Shown here piece after piece: positions 26,698 to 36,683 of a stretch of 64,000 nucleotides of DNA (positions are counted from its first letter, which is position 1; every line of letters starts with the position of its first letter). The stretch covers positions 582,430 through 646,429 of the forward strand of contig NZ_BONW01000001.1 in the NCBI RefSeq assembly GCF_016862915.1, given 5' to 3'. The notes under the pieces are model-generated. The model did not search any database, was not told the DNA's origin, and was given only the letters and a program-made list of their open reading frames with translations. The position numbers and the translations under genes were made by a program. Source of the stretch: Plantactinospora endophytica (GTDB lineage: Bacteria > Actinomycetota > Actinomycetes > Mycobacteriales > Micromonosporaceae).

Positions 26698-27860
26698 GCT
26701 CCGATCACGATCTCGTCGAGGTCCCGGGGATAACCGGTGAGCCGGCGCGGCCCGTCGTCGGTCACCAGTACGGTGTCCGAGATCCGGTAGCCGGCGTGTC
26801 CGGGGACGTACACCCCGGGTTCGCTGGAGAGCACCATGCCGGGCGCCAGCTCCGTGTCGTCGCCGTCGGCCACCCAGGGCGGCTCGTGGAAGCCGAGCCC
26901 GATCCCGTGGCCCTGCCGGTGCCGAAGGTATTCACCCAGCCCGGCCCGGCGGATCACGTCCAGGCAGGCCCGGTTGGCGTCCACACACCTGGTCCCCGGG
27001 CGCAGCGCCTCGGTGCCGACCTGCTGCGCCTCCCGGACCACCTGGTAGTAGCGGCGCTGCTCGGCGGTCGGCTCGCCGAGCAGGAAGGTCCGCTCGCTCT
27101 CCACGAACCGGCCGCCGACCGCGCAGCCGAGGGAGAGCATGAACGGCTCGCCGGGCCGCAGCCGGTCCCCGCCGGGCAGCCGGTGCGGCTGGGCCGAGTT
27201 CGGGCCGCCGTAGACCAGGCCGCCGGTCAGCATCGGCACCACCACGACGTCGTCGTGTTCGGCGTACATCTTGGCGGCGCCGTACCGGGTGACGTGGCCG
27301 GCCAGCTCCGTCTCGGTCGGCAGTTCACCGCCGCCGGCCACCGCGTCGGCGACCAGCCGGACGCCCTCGGCCAGCATCGCGTCCGCGATCCGGGCCGCCT
27401 CGGCGTGCAGCGCGATCTCCTCCGGAGTCTTGCGCAGCCGCAGCGCCCCGACCAGGTCGGTCGGCTCCCAGGCGGTGTTGGGGAAGGCCCGGCCGAGCCC
27501 GGCGACCCGGGCGACCGAGGTGGACGGCGCGTACCCGGCCCGGACCGGCGGCACCGGCACCGCGTCCCGGAGCACGGCGAACGGGCTCCGCTCGCCCGGG
27601 AACTCCGGATAGACCACCAGTTCGGCGGCGGCCCGCTGGTCGGCGGCGTACTCCCGCTCCAGGTCCGGGACCAGCAACAACACGGCGCCGTCCCGGGCCA
27701 GGTAGGCGGCGACCGGGCGCTCGTTGGGAAAGTGCGAGAAACCCGTCAGGTACGCCACGTCGAGCGGATCGTCCAGCAGCAGCGCGTCCAGCCCGGCCCG
27801 GTCCAGTTCGGCCCGGACGGTCTCGTGCAGGGTGGCGTAGAAGGAAGCGGCCAGTCGCAC
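26694..27860 (-). CDS. M24 (Xaa-Pro peptidase/creatinase) homologue with altered metal site
   Basis: 388 residues with the creatinase-type N-terminal domain and pita-bread catalytic domain. His318 (QGHGIGLGFHEPP) and Glu347 (LSSEPGVYVPG) are kept. The first metal Asp is replaced by Ser243 (FMLSLGCAVGG), the second by Glu254 (FVESERTF), and the last Glu by Ser361 (GYRISDTVLVT). Metal-free members of this fold, such as creatinase, exist, so it may hydrolyse a C-N bond without metals or have lost peptidase activity. Cytoplasmic. It is coupled to the alpha/beta hydrolase (ATGA) and follows the permease genes, pointing to imported small peptides or amidines as substrate. Confidence 0.85.
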   Translation of the reverse strand: MRLAASFYATLHETVRAELDRAGLDALLLDDPLDVAYLTGFSHFPNERPVAAYLARDGAVLLLVPDLEREYAADQRAAAELVVYPEFPGERSPFAVLRDAVPVPPVRAGYAPSTSVARVAGLGRAFPNTAWEPTDLVGALRLRKTPEEIALHAEAARIADAMLAEGVRLVADAVAGGGELPTETELAGHVTRYGAAKMYAEHDDVVVVPMLTGGLVYGGPNSAQPHRLPGGDRLRPGEPFMLSLGCAVGGRFVESERTFLLGEPTAEQRRYYQVVREAQQVGTEALRPGTRCVDANRACLDVIRRAGLGEYLRHRQGHGIGLGFHEPPWVADGDDTELAPGMVLSSEPGVYVPGHAGYRISDTVLVTDDGPRRLTGYPRDLDEIVIGA

Positions 27861-27867
27861 CGGCTCG

Positions 27868-28791
27868 TCACCTCGTCCTCGGATTGCGGGCGTCGTTGTA
27901 CGCCACGGCGAGCAGGGTGGTGGCCACCACCAGCAGCAGGATGGCCAGCGACGGGAAGAGGGTGGTCCACCAGGCGGTGGCCAGCGAGCCGGAGCGCTGC
28001 GCCTGGTGCAGGATCGTCCCCCAGGACCAACTGTTGGGGTCGCCGAGCCCGAGGAACGACAGTCCCGCCTCGGAGAGCACCGCCCGGGAGGTGGTGAGTA
28101 CCACCGAGACCGCGACGACCGGCGCGACGCCGGGCAGTACGTGCTTACGGATGATCCACAGGTGCGAACCGCCGATCACGTGCGCCGCCGAGACGTACGG
28201 CATCGGCACCACGGCCAGTCCCTGGGAGCGGACGACCCGGGCCACCTCGGGCCAACTGAAGACCGCGATCACCACCACCAGGGTCGGTACGCTCGGCCCG
28301 GCCAGCGCGGCGACCAGGATCATCAGCGGCAGTACCGGCAGCGACAGCGACACGTCGACGATCACCCCGAGTACCAGGTCGGCCGGGCGGAAGTACGCCG
28401 CCGCGACGCCGACCAGCACACCGATCACGATCGCCAGCAGGCTGGCCGCCAGGCCGACCACGATGCTGACCCGGGTCCCCCAGACCACCTGGGCGAAGAC
28501 GTCCCGCCCCAGGTCGTCGGTGCCGAACCAGTGCCCGGCACCGGGGCCGGCGAGCACGTCCTCGCCGTACCCGCTGGGGTAGTCGGCGATCAGCGGCGCG
28601 GCCAGCGCGACCAGGCCGAGCAGGATCAGCACCCCGGCGCTGACCAGGCCGAGCGGGTTGCGCCGGAACGCCTGCCAGGTCTGCCGGGCCACCGACTCCG
28701 ACGGCGGCAGCCCACCGGCCGTCGGTGTCGCGGCGGCGGCCGGCGGCGGCGCGTCGCCGGGCGGCGGCATCAGCGCATCAGTAGTGGTCAT
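27868..28791 (-). CDS. peptide ABC transporter permease, DppC type
   Basis: 307 residues. A Pro/Ala-rich N-terminal tail, then the OppC_N segment (AFRRNPLGLVSAGVLILLGL), the GTDDLGRDVFAQVVWGTRVS block and a BPD_transp_1 permease domain with about six helices. The EAA loop is near VRSQGLAVVPMPYVSAAHVI. It forms the heterodimeric channel with the DppB-type protein encoded immediately upstream, overlapping by ATGA. The start ATG 28791 is fixed by that overlap. Seven bases separate it from the M24 gene, so the operon is continuous. Confidence 0.92.
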   Translation of the reverse strand: MTTTDALMPPPGDAPPPAAAATPTAGGLPPSESVARQTWQAFRRNPLGLVSAGVLILLGLVALAAPLIADYPSGYGEDVLAGPGAGHWFGTDDLGRDVFAQVVWGTRVSIVVGLAASLLAIVIGVLVGVAAAYFRPADLVLGVIVDVSLSLPVLPLMILVAALAGPSVPTLVVVIAVFSWPEVARVVRSQGLAVVPMPYVSAAHVIGGSHLWIIRKHVLPGVAPVVAVSVVLTTSRAVLSEAGLSFLGLGDPNSWSWGTILHQAQRSGSLATAWWTTLFPSLAILLLVVATTLLAVAYNDARNPRTR

Positions 28792-29753
28792 GCCGTCCTC
28801 ACCCTCGGGTCGAGCAGGCCGTAGGCGAGGTCGGTGAGCAGGTTGGCGGCGATCACCGCGAAGGCGAGCATCAGGAACGCGCCCTGCAACACCGGGAAGT
28901 CGAGCTGGCTCACCGCCTCGAAGATGGCCCGGCCGACCCCCGGGTACGCGTAGATCGACTCGGTCAGCACCGCCCCGCCGACCAGGAAGCCCAGTTGCAG
29001 CCCGACCAGCGTGGTCGTCGGCAGCAGCGCGTTGCGCAGCGCGTGCCGCCACACCACCTTCCGGTTCGGCAGCCCCTTGGCGCGGGCCAGCGTGCAGTAG
29101 TCCTCGCCGAGCGCGTCGATCAGCGTGCTGCGCAGCGTCAGCACGTACGAGCCGAGCTGCACCAGTACCAGCGACAGGCAGGGCAGGATCAGGTGCAGCG
29201 CGATGCTGCCGTACGCGGCCAGCCCGTAGACGTCGTCGTCCATCGCGCCGCCGATCGGCAGGATGCCGAACACCACCCCGAAGACGTAGAGCAGGAACAC
29301 GCCGATGCTCGGGATGAAGAGCGACTGGCCGGTGATGCCGCCGACCTGGATCAGCCGGTCCAGGGTGCCCTTGGCCCGGGTCGCCGCGACCACACCGAGC
29401 GGGATGCCCAGCGCCACCGTCACCACCAGCGCGGAGCCGGCCAGCAGCAGGGTCCAGGGCAGCCGTTCCAGCAGGATGTCCAGCACCGGCTGGTTCTGCC
29501 GGAACGACACCCCGAGGTTGCCGTGCAGCAACTGGGTCAGGTACTCCCAGTACTGCACCGCCAGCGGCCGGTCCAGGCCGTAGTCGCGGAGCAGGTCGGC
29601 CCGCAGTTCCTCGGTCATCCCGGGGTCCGCCACCGCCAGCGCCGGGTCACCGGGCAGCAGGCGGAGCAGGAAGAACGTCACGGTCACCGCGAACCACATG
29701 GTCAGTACGCCGCGCAGCAGGCGGCGGGTGACGAACCGGGCGCCAGCGGGCAT
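28788..29753 (-). CDS. peptide ABC transporter permease, DppB type
   Basis: 321 residues. Typical DppB N-terminus (RFVTRRLLRGVLTMWFAVTV, then FLLRLLPGDPA), the segment YGLDRPLAVQYWEYLTQLLH, GNLGVSF and six membrane helices with an EAA-like loop ARAKGLPNRKVVWRHALRNA. It builds the membrane channel with the DppC-type subunit. The gap of 83 bp to the upstream substrate-binding protein gene includes no terminator, so cotranscription is likely. ATG 29753 follows a GGGAGGAGAAG ribosome site. Confidence 0.93.
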   Translation of the reverse strand: MPAGARFVTRRLLRGVLTMWFAVTVTFFLLRLLPGDPALAVADPGMTEELRADLLRDYGLDRPLAVQYWEYLTQLLHGNLGVSFRQNQPVLDILLERLPWTLLLAGSALVVTVALGIPLGVVAATRAKGTLDRLIQVGGITGQSLFIPSIGVFLLYVFGVVFGILPIGGAMDDDVYGLAAYGSIALHLILPCLSLVLVQLGSYVLTLRSTLIDALGEDYCTLARAKGLPNRKVVWRHALRNALLPTTTLVGLQLGFLVGGAVLTESIYAYPGVGRAIFEAVSQLDFPVLQGAFLMLAFAVIAANLLTDLAYGLLDPRVRTA

Positions 29754-29836
29754 GGCCTCTTCTCCTCCCTTGGCTCGGCGGTCGGGGCGGACCCTGGTCG
29801 GTGACCGGGGCCGCCCCGACCGCCTCGGCGGACTGC

Positions 29837-31450
29837 TCAGCCCTTGGTGGCCTGGGCCACCGAGACGGGGTTGACGATGGAGAGCAGCTCACTCGGCTGG
29901 ACCAGGAAGTTGGACCACTCCGCCGAGTGCGCGATCGTGAACTCCTCGACGTAGAGCACGTTGTCGTACACCTTGTCGGTGATGATCTTCGCGGCCTGCT
30001 GGATCGGGCCCTTCTGACCGGCCTGGTCCAACTGCCCCCGGGCCTGGTCGATCAGGGCGTCCAGCTCCGGGTCGCAGGCGTTGGCGTAGTTGATGAAGCC
30101 CTTGCACTTGAACGCCAGTGCCAGGTTGGCCGGCGGGTTCTCCATGATCGCCCACGAGCCGGCGTAGATGTCGTAGTCCCGAGCGGTGTACTTCTCCACG
30201 TACGTGTTCCGCTCCAGACCCTCCAGCTTGATCTCGATCCCGGCCTCCTTGCCGGAGTCCCGGACGAGCTGCGCCCACTTGGAGATGTTCGGGTCCGCCT
30301 GGTCGTAGATCATCCGCAGGCTGAGCCCGTCGAACAGCCCGTCACCGTTGCCGTCCTTGAAGCCCGCCCCGGTGAGCAGCGACTTCGCCTTCGCCGGGTC
30401 GTGCGCGTACTCCTTGGCGGACGGGTCCTGCCACTGCTTCAGGGTCGGGGTCAGCACCGAGGAGTTCGACGACACCGCCTTGCCCTGCAACGCCACCCGG
30501 CGGATCGCCTCGTAGTCGACGGCGGCGGCCAGCGCCTGGCGTACCTCCAGCTTGTCCAGCGGCTTCCGCGCGGTGTTGTACTGCATGTGCGCCCAGCCCA
30601 GCGACGGCACCTTGACCAGCTTCAGCTTGCTGTCGCCTTCGAGGGTCTTGGCCAGCGGCGGCGGCAGCGCGTTGGCGATCAGGTCGACGTCGCCGTTGCG
30701 CAGCGCCAGCGCCTCGGTGTTGACGTCCGGGAAGACCCGGAAGACCACCTCCTTGGTCTTCGGACCGCCCTCGACCAGCGGGAAGTTCTCCATCCGCTCC
30801 AGCACGTACCGCTGGCCCCGCTCCACGGTGGTCAGCTTGTACGGCCCGGCCGAGACCCAGTCCTTGTCGTTGGCGAACTTCTGCACGCTGCCGACCTTGC
30901 TGAACACGTGCTCCGGGACGACCGGCATCCAGAAGCCGACGTTCTCCAGGAACGTCCCGTCCGGCTGGGAGAGCTGGAACTCGATCTCCGTGGGGGAGAT
31001 GACCGTGGACTTTTGGTACGACGAGATCAGCCCCGCCACGACGCCGATCTTCTCCTTGGCGACGGCGTCGATGGTGAACGCCACGTCGTCGGCGGTCACC
31101 TTCTCCCCGTCGCTCCAGGTGAAGTCGTCCCGCAGCGTGAACTTCGCCTTCCGCCCGCCGTCGAGGTACTCCCACTTGCTGGCCAGGTACGGCGACCGCA
31201 CCCCGTCCATCCCCATGCTCATCATCCGGGGATACATCAGGTTGGTGACCCAGGTGTCGGTACGGCTGTTGCCGACCAGCGGGTTGTAGTTGAGCACGTC
31301 GGCGGTGGTGCCGATCGTGATCCGGTCCGCCGCGCCGCCGCTTCCGCCGCCCGCCTGGCTGTCCGGGTTACTGGGTGAGCAGGCGGTTGCCGCCAGCCCT
31401 ATCGAGAGCGCGCCCGCCGCCACGGCGATAGCGCGCCGGAATGTACGCAT
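29837..31450 (-). CDS. peptide ABC transporter substrate-binding lipoprotein
   Basis: 537 residues, SBP_bac_5 family. The lipoprotein signal ends in ATAC (Cys24), followed by a Gly/Ser linker. Family landmarks are NYNPLVGNSRTDTWVTNLMY, LRDDFTWSDGEKVTADDVAF and LEVRQALAAAVDYEAIRRVA. It should capture oligopeptides or similar solutes outside the membrane and deliver them to the DppBC channel. It overlaps the dipeptidase stop by one base (TGATG), so uptake and hydrolysis genes are translationally coupled. Confidence 0.94.
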   Translation of the reverse strand: MRTFRRAIAVAAGALSIGLAATACSPSNPDSQAGGGSGGAADRITIGTTADVLNYNPLVGNSRTDTWVTNLMYPRMMSMGMDGVRSPYLASKWEYLDGGRKAKFTLRDDFTWSDGEKVTADDVAFTIDAVAKEKIGVVAGLISSYQKSTVISPTEIEFQLSQPDGTFLENVGFWMPVVPEHVFSKVGSVQKFANDKDWVSAGPYKLTTVERGQRYVLERMENFPLVEGGPKTKEVVFRVFPDVNTEALALRNGDVDLIANALPPPLAKTLEGDSKLKLVKVPSLGWAHMQYNTARKPLDKLEVRQALAAAVDYEAIRRVALQGKAVSSNSSVLTPTLKQWQDPSAKEYAHDPAKAKSLLTGAGFKDGNGDGLFDGLSLRMIYDQADPNISKWAQLVRDSGKEAGIEIKLEGLERNTYVEKYTARDYDIYAGSWAIMENPPANLALAFKCKGFINYANACDPELDALIDQARGQLDQAGQKGPIQQAAKIITDKVYDNVLYVEEFTIAHSAEWSNFLVQPSELLSIVNPVSVAQATKG

Positions 31451-32658
31451 CAGTGCCAGACCTCCTCAAGGACGCGCATGATGTTGCCCCCCAGGACCTT
31501 GCCGATCTCGTCGTCCGAGTAGTCGTGGCTGACCAGCCAGGAGACGATGTTCCAGTAGCACTCGGCCGGGTTCTCCAGCCCGTCCACGTAGGACACCCGG
31601 GGGTGCTCGACGTGTCCGTGCGCCTCGGCGATGGACAGGTGTGCGGCGAAGGTGTCGTGCAGGCCGACATGGTCGCCGAAGAGGGTGTCCGGGCCGAACG
31701 CCACGTGGTCGATGCCGACCAGTTCGACGCAGTGCACAAAGTGGTCCATCACCGACTCGATGCTGTGCTCGGGGTGGGCCGGCGAGAGCGTGGTGTGTGG
31801 TGCGGCCTCCAGGCCGAGCACCCCGCCGCGCTCGGCGCAGGCCCGGATCACCTCGTCCGGCTTCATCCGGTTGGTCGGCCAGACGGTACGCGATCCGGCG
31901 TGCGTGATGAAGATCGGCTTGGTGGAGGCGGCGATGACGTCGGCCGAGGTACGGTCCCCGGAGTGCGACACGTCGATCGCGATGCCCAGCTTGTTCATCC
32001 GGCGTACGGCCTTCTCGCCGAAGTAGGTGAGGCCGCCGTCGCCCCGCTCCTTGAGCCCGCTGCCCAGGGTGTTCGCCTCGCTGTAGGCGATACCCATCTG
32101 CCGGACGCCGAAGCCGTAGAGCATGTCGATCCGGTCCAGCTCGTTCTCGATCATCGTGGCCGCCTCGGTGGCGAGCACCAGGCCCATCCGGCCGGTCTCG
32201 TGGGCGTACCGGATGTCGGCGAGCTTCTCGACCCGGATCAGGTAGTCCTGGTGGGCCAGGTCGGACAGCCGCATCCCGAGGTCGGCGATGACGTCGGTCC
32301 ACTTCCAGCCCATCTGGCTGGTCACGCAGCAGGTGCCGTCCATCATGTTGTCGAAGACGGCGGTCATGCCGGAGCGGGCCAGGCCGGCGTACCCGGTGTG
32401 GTGCCGGGCGGTCCGGTTGTAGTCGACGGTCTGGTCGATCTCCTCCGGGAAGACCGACGGATGGTCGTGCAGGGAGATGACGACGTTGTCGGTGAGCAGC
32501 CGGCGGACCCGGTCCCGCTGCCCGTCCGTCAGCGAGATGCCCTGGTACGCCGGCACCCGGCCGAGTTCCGGAGCCAGCTTGAACTCCCGGTAGTCGGTTC
32601 CTGCCTCCAGGTAGCTGTAGGACGTGTATCCGTCGTAACGCGTGGCCGGGTCGAGCAC
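31450..32658 (-). CDS. membrane-dipeptidase family (M19) hydrolase
   Basis: 402 residues, renal-dipeptidase fold. Metal-site residues correspond to Glu165 (VLATEAATMIE), His232 (IAIDVSHSGD) and His253 (PIFITHAGSR). The usual HxD of the first strand is HDH here (His64-Asp65-His66 in VISLHDHPSVF), a ligand change from Asp to His. No signal peptide is seen, so despite the family name it should be cytoplasmic. It is expected to cleave dipeptides, possibly with a D-residue, or a related amide. It is the first gene of the minus-strand operon. GTG at 32658 follows GGAGGGAG. Confidence 0.88.
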   Translation of the reverse strand: MLDPATRYDGYTSYSYLEAGTDYREFKLAPELGRVPAYQGISLTDGQRDRVRRLLTDNVVISLHDHPSVFPEEIDQTVDYNRTARHHTGYAGLARSGMTAVFDNMMDGTCCVTSQMGWKWTDVIADLGMRLSDLAHQDYLIRVEKLADIRYAHETGRMGLVLATEAATMIENELDRIDMLYGFGVRQMGIAYSEANTLGSGLKERGDGGLTYFGEKAVRRMNKLGIAIDVSHSGDRTSADVIAASTKPIFITHAGSRTVWPTNRMKPDEVIRACAERGGVLGLEAAPHTTLSPAHPEHSIESVMDHFVHCVELVGIDHVAFGPDTLFGDHVGLHDTFAAHLSIAEAHGHVEHPRVSYVDGLENPAECYWNIVSWLVSHDYSDDEIGKVLGGNIMRVLEEVWH

Positions 32659-32784
32659 GCCGCTCCCTCCTTCGGGTCGGTGCCAGGTGCCGGGCGCGCG
32701 GTTGATTTCGGCGCCGCGACCTGATCTGGGTGTGGATTGTCGGCGATGTGGGAGCAGAGATTGCCAGGATCAGGCGCAGCGTGT

Positions 32785-32794
32785 CAACATGTTG
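32785..32794. promoter_or_regulatory. palindrome in divergent promoter region
   Basis: CAACATGTTG is a perfect 10-bp palindrome midway between the divergent dipeptidase and dppD-type genes, well placed as an operator for both. Which regulator binds is unknown. Confidence 0.35.
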
Positions 32795-32872
32795 GCCAAC
32801 TCCGGCGCAGATCAGAGGCTGGGCGACAGAAATCGTTACGGCGGGAAACAACACGGAAATTCGGGAGGTGTA

Positions 32873-33893
32873 GTGACTAGCGGGGTAACAAGCTCACGGC
32901 GGTCACCCGATGCCGACCTGCCGGCCGCACTGCGGGTCCGGGATCTCGACGTCACGTTCACCGGCCGGCGCGGCACCGTCCCGGCGGTACGCGGAGTCGA
33001 CCTCGACATCGCGGCCGGCGAGGTACTCGTGCTGCTCGGCGAGTCCGGCTCAGGCAAGTCCGTCACCGCCCGCGCCGTGATGGGCCTGCTCGATCCCGGC
33101 GGCGTGCAGGTCCGGTCCGCGCAGACCGTGGTCGCCGGGCACGACCTGACCGCCGCCGACCCGGAACAGGTCCGCAAGCTGCGCGGCAAGACCATGGCGC
33201 TGGTCTTCCAGGACGCGCTCTCCGCACTCAACCCGGTGCTCTCGATCGGCGACCAGCTCGGCGAGGTGTTCCGGATCCACCGTGGGCTCTCCCGCCGGGC
33301 CGCCCGCGCCGAGGCCGCCGAACTGCTCCGGCTGGTCGGCATCCCGGCCCCGGACCGACGGGTACGCGACTACCCGCACCAGTTCTCCGGCGGCATGCGG
33401 CAACGGATCCTGATCGCCATGGCGGTCGCGCTCGGCCCCCGGCTGCTGATCGCCGACGAGCCCACCACCGCGCTCGACGTGACCGTGCAGGCGCAGATCC
33501 TGCAACTCGTCGACCGGCTCCGCACCGAACTCGGGATGGGCGTCCTGCTGATCACCCACGACCTCGGGGTGGCCGCCGAGATCGCCGACCGGGTCGCCGT
33601 GATGTACGCCGGCCGGATCGTCGAGACCGGCACCGTCGCCGAGGTACTCGACGGGCCGGCCCATCCGTACACGGCGGCGCTGCTGCGCTCCGTACCCGAC
33701 CTGGCCCAGCCGGGCGACCGGTTGCGGCCGATCCCGGGCAGCCCGCCGAACCTGCTGGCACTGCCCAGCGGCTGCGCCTTCCATCCGCGCTGCGACCGGG
33801 CCACCGAGGAGTGCACGGTGACCCGCCCGCAGCGGCGGGCGCTCGCCGTACCCGGTCGGAGCGCCGCCTGCCACCACGCCGAGGAGGCCGTCG

Positions 33894-33907
<14 letters not shown>
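32873..33907 (+). CDS. peptide ABC transporter ATPase, DppD type
   Basis: 344 residues. ATPase subunit with Walker [10 protein letters not shown]-loop [14 protein letters not shown], signature FSGGMRQR, Walker [13 protein letters not shown] and the C-terminal oligopeptide-family segment with [16 protein letters not shown] at 32873 is preceded by GGGAGG (32863-32868). It is divergent from the dipeptidase operon but evidently part of the same transporter. It overlaps the DppF-type gene by 14 bp, which couples the two ATPases. Confidence 0.93.
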
Positions 33908-35054
<1,147 letters not shown>

Positions 35055-35100
35055 CTAGCCGGCCCGGCCGACGGGTAGCGCGGCCGGGCCGTCGGCCGGG

Positions 35101-35553
35101 CTACGCCCGGGTGAACTCCATGATCCAGTTGCGTTCCCAGGTCCGGCCGCCGTCGGCGGAGAACTCCTGCTCCCAGCGGGCCGAGTCGGCGGTGATCTCG
35201 GACCAGACGAAGTGTGCCCGGATCGGTTTGCCCTCGTGGGTGTCGTCGCCGTAGAAGTCGCCCCGGCCGTTCCGGAACGTGCCGACCACCGGCGGATAGA
35301 GCAGGCCGGTACGGCTGTCCGCCCAGTAGAGCGACCACTCCTCGCGCGCGGTGTCGAAGAGCCGCAGGGTGAACCCCCGGGTGCCCTTGGTCGGGAAGAT
35401 GATCTCGTCGGTGTTGCCGCGGCCGTCGAAGATGCTCTGGCTGACGCTGGTACCGGGGAAGACGTCCCAGTCGTCGCTGCCGGCGAAGAGCGTCCGGAGC
35501 CGCCGGTTGGACACGTTCCAGGAACCGAGAAGGAAGTCGAAGTCGTTCTGCAC
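35101..35553 (-). CDS. small DUF1579-like (lipocalin-fold) protein
   Basis: 150 residues. The opening [17 protein letters not shown] and recurring aromatic strands ([31 protein letters not shown]) match the pattern of DUF1579/lipocalin-like proteins of bacteria, which bind unknown ligands. No signal peptide or catalytic motif. GTG 35553 has AGGA about 8 nt upstream. It lies between the ABC genes and rsmA on the opposite strand, probably as a single gene. Confidence 0.7.
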   Translation of the reverse strand: MQNDFDFLLGSWNVSNRRLRTLFAGSDDWDVFPGTSVSQSIFDGRGNTDEIIFPTKGTRGFTLRLFDTAREEWSLYWADSRTGLLYPPVVGTFRNGRGDFYGDDTHEGKPIRAHFVWSEITADSARWEQEFSADGGRTWERNWIMEFTRA

Positions 35554-35650
35554 ACCGACGATCCTGCGGGGGTACCCCTGACATCTGCTGTCAGAGGTAG
35601 GAGAACCCGACCCCGGCCGGGTGTGCGGCACCGGCCGCCCCGACGGGCCG

Positions 35651-35656
35651 TACCCT
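35651..35656 (+). promoter_or_regulatory. -10 box, leaderless rsmA promoter
   Basis: TACCCT ends 8 nt before the rsmA ATG; no ribosome site is present, fitting a leaderless mRNA. Confidence 0.45.
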
Positions 35657-35664
35657 GTTGCAGC

Positions 35665-36540
35665 ATGGCCGCAGACCTGCTCGGACCGGCGGAGATCCGG
35701 GAACTCGCCGCCCGGCTCGGCGTGCACCCGACCAAGAAACTCGGCCAGAACTTCGTGCACGACCCGAACACCGTACGCCGGATCGTCGCCGCCGCCGGGC
35801 TGACCGCCGAGGACGCGGCGCTGGAGGTCGGGCCGGGGCTCGGCTCGCTCACCCTGGGCCTGCTGCCGGTTGCCGGGCACGTGCACGCGGTCGAACTCGA
35901 CCCGGTGCTGGCCGGGGCGCTGCCGGAAACGGTGCACCGGCACGCCGGCCCGGCCGGTGCGGCCCGGCTGACCGTGCACCCCGGCGACGCGCTGCGGATC
36001 ACCGCCGCCGAGCTCGGTGACCCGGCGCCGACCGCGCTGGTGGCGAACCTGCCGTACAACGTCGCCGTGCCGGTGGTGCTGCACCTGCTCGCCGAACTGC
36101 CCGGCCTGCGGCACGGGCTGGTGATGGTGCAGAAGGAGGTGGCCGACCGGCTGGTCGCCGGCCCCGGCTCCCGGACGTACGGCGTTCCGTCGGTCAAACT
36201 CGCCTGGTACGCCGACGCCCGCAACGCCGGACGGGTGCCACCGAACGTGTTCTGGCCGGTGCCGAACGTCGACTCCGGGCTGGTCGCCTTCACCCGACGC
36301 GAACCGCCCCGGGCCGACGTACCCCGGAAACAGGTCTTCGCGGTGGTCGACGCGGCGTTCGCGCAGCGCCGCAAGACGCTGCGGGCGGCGCTGGCCGGCT
36401 GGGCCGGCGGCCCGGACCGGGCGGCGACGGCGCTGGTCGCCGCCGGGGTCGACCCCGGCGCCCGGGGCGAGTCGCTGACCGTCGGGCAGTTCGCCGCGAT
36501 CGCCGCGTCGGCCCCCGTGGCCGCGCGGGCCGCCGAGTAG
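35665..36540 (+). CDS. rsmA: 16S rRNA dimethyladenosine transferase
   Basis: 291 residues. Dimethylates A1518 and A1519 of 16S rRNA with SAM (KsgA activity), a late step of small-subunit assembly. Motifs: [19 protein letters not shown], the SAM-binding [26 protein letters not shown] and the catalytic [12 protein letters not shown]. Full length. The next conserved gene is ispE, the usual actinobacterial neighbour, with a short coupled ORF in between. Confidence 0.96.
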   Translation: MAADLLGPAEIRELAARLGVHPTKKLGQNFVHDPNTVRRIVAAAGLTAEDAALEVGPGLGSLTLGLLPVAGHVHAVELDPVLAGALPETVHRHAGPAGAARLTVHPGDALRITAAELGDPAPTALVANLPYNVAVPVVLHLLAELPGLRHGLVMVQKEVADRLVAGPGSRTYGVPSVKLAWYADARNAGRVPPNVFWPVPNVDSGLVAFTRREPPRADVPRKQVFAVVDAAFAQRRKTLRAALAGWAGGPDRAATALVAAGVDPGARGESLTVGQFAAIAASAPVAARAAE

Positions 36541-36543
36541 GCT
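36538..36543 (+). promoter_or_regulatory. -10 box overlapping the rsmA stop codon
   Basis: TAGGCT includes the TAG stop of rsmA and ends 8 nt before GTG 36552, the possible leaderless start of the small ORF ahead of ispE. Confidence 0.4.
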
Positions 36544-36551
36544 GACGCGGT

Positions 36552-36683
36552 GTGTGGCAGGAGCAGGAGATGGTCGTGACGACCCGGCCCGTCGATCCCG
36601 CGTCCCGGCAGCCGAGGCCGGGTGAACCGGGTGGGTTCGCGCCGTCCGAGGCCCGACCGCTGCGCCAGGACACCGCTGCATGA
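36552..36683 (+). CDS. small ORF coupled to ispE
   Basis: 43 codons if started at the leaderless GTG 36552, or 35 codons from GTG 36576, which has AGGAG 6 nt upstream. The TGA stop overlaps the ispE ATG (ATGA), so its translation would feed ispE. The peptide is Pro/Arg-rich with no known motif (it ends RPLRQDTAA). It may be a leader whose translation sets ispE expression, or a fortuitous frame; coding status is not proven. Confidence 0.4.
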   Translation: MWQEQEMVVTTRPVDPASRQPRPGEPGGFAPSEARPLRQDTAA

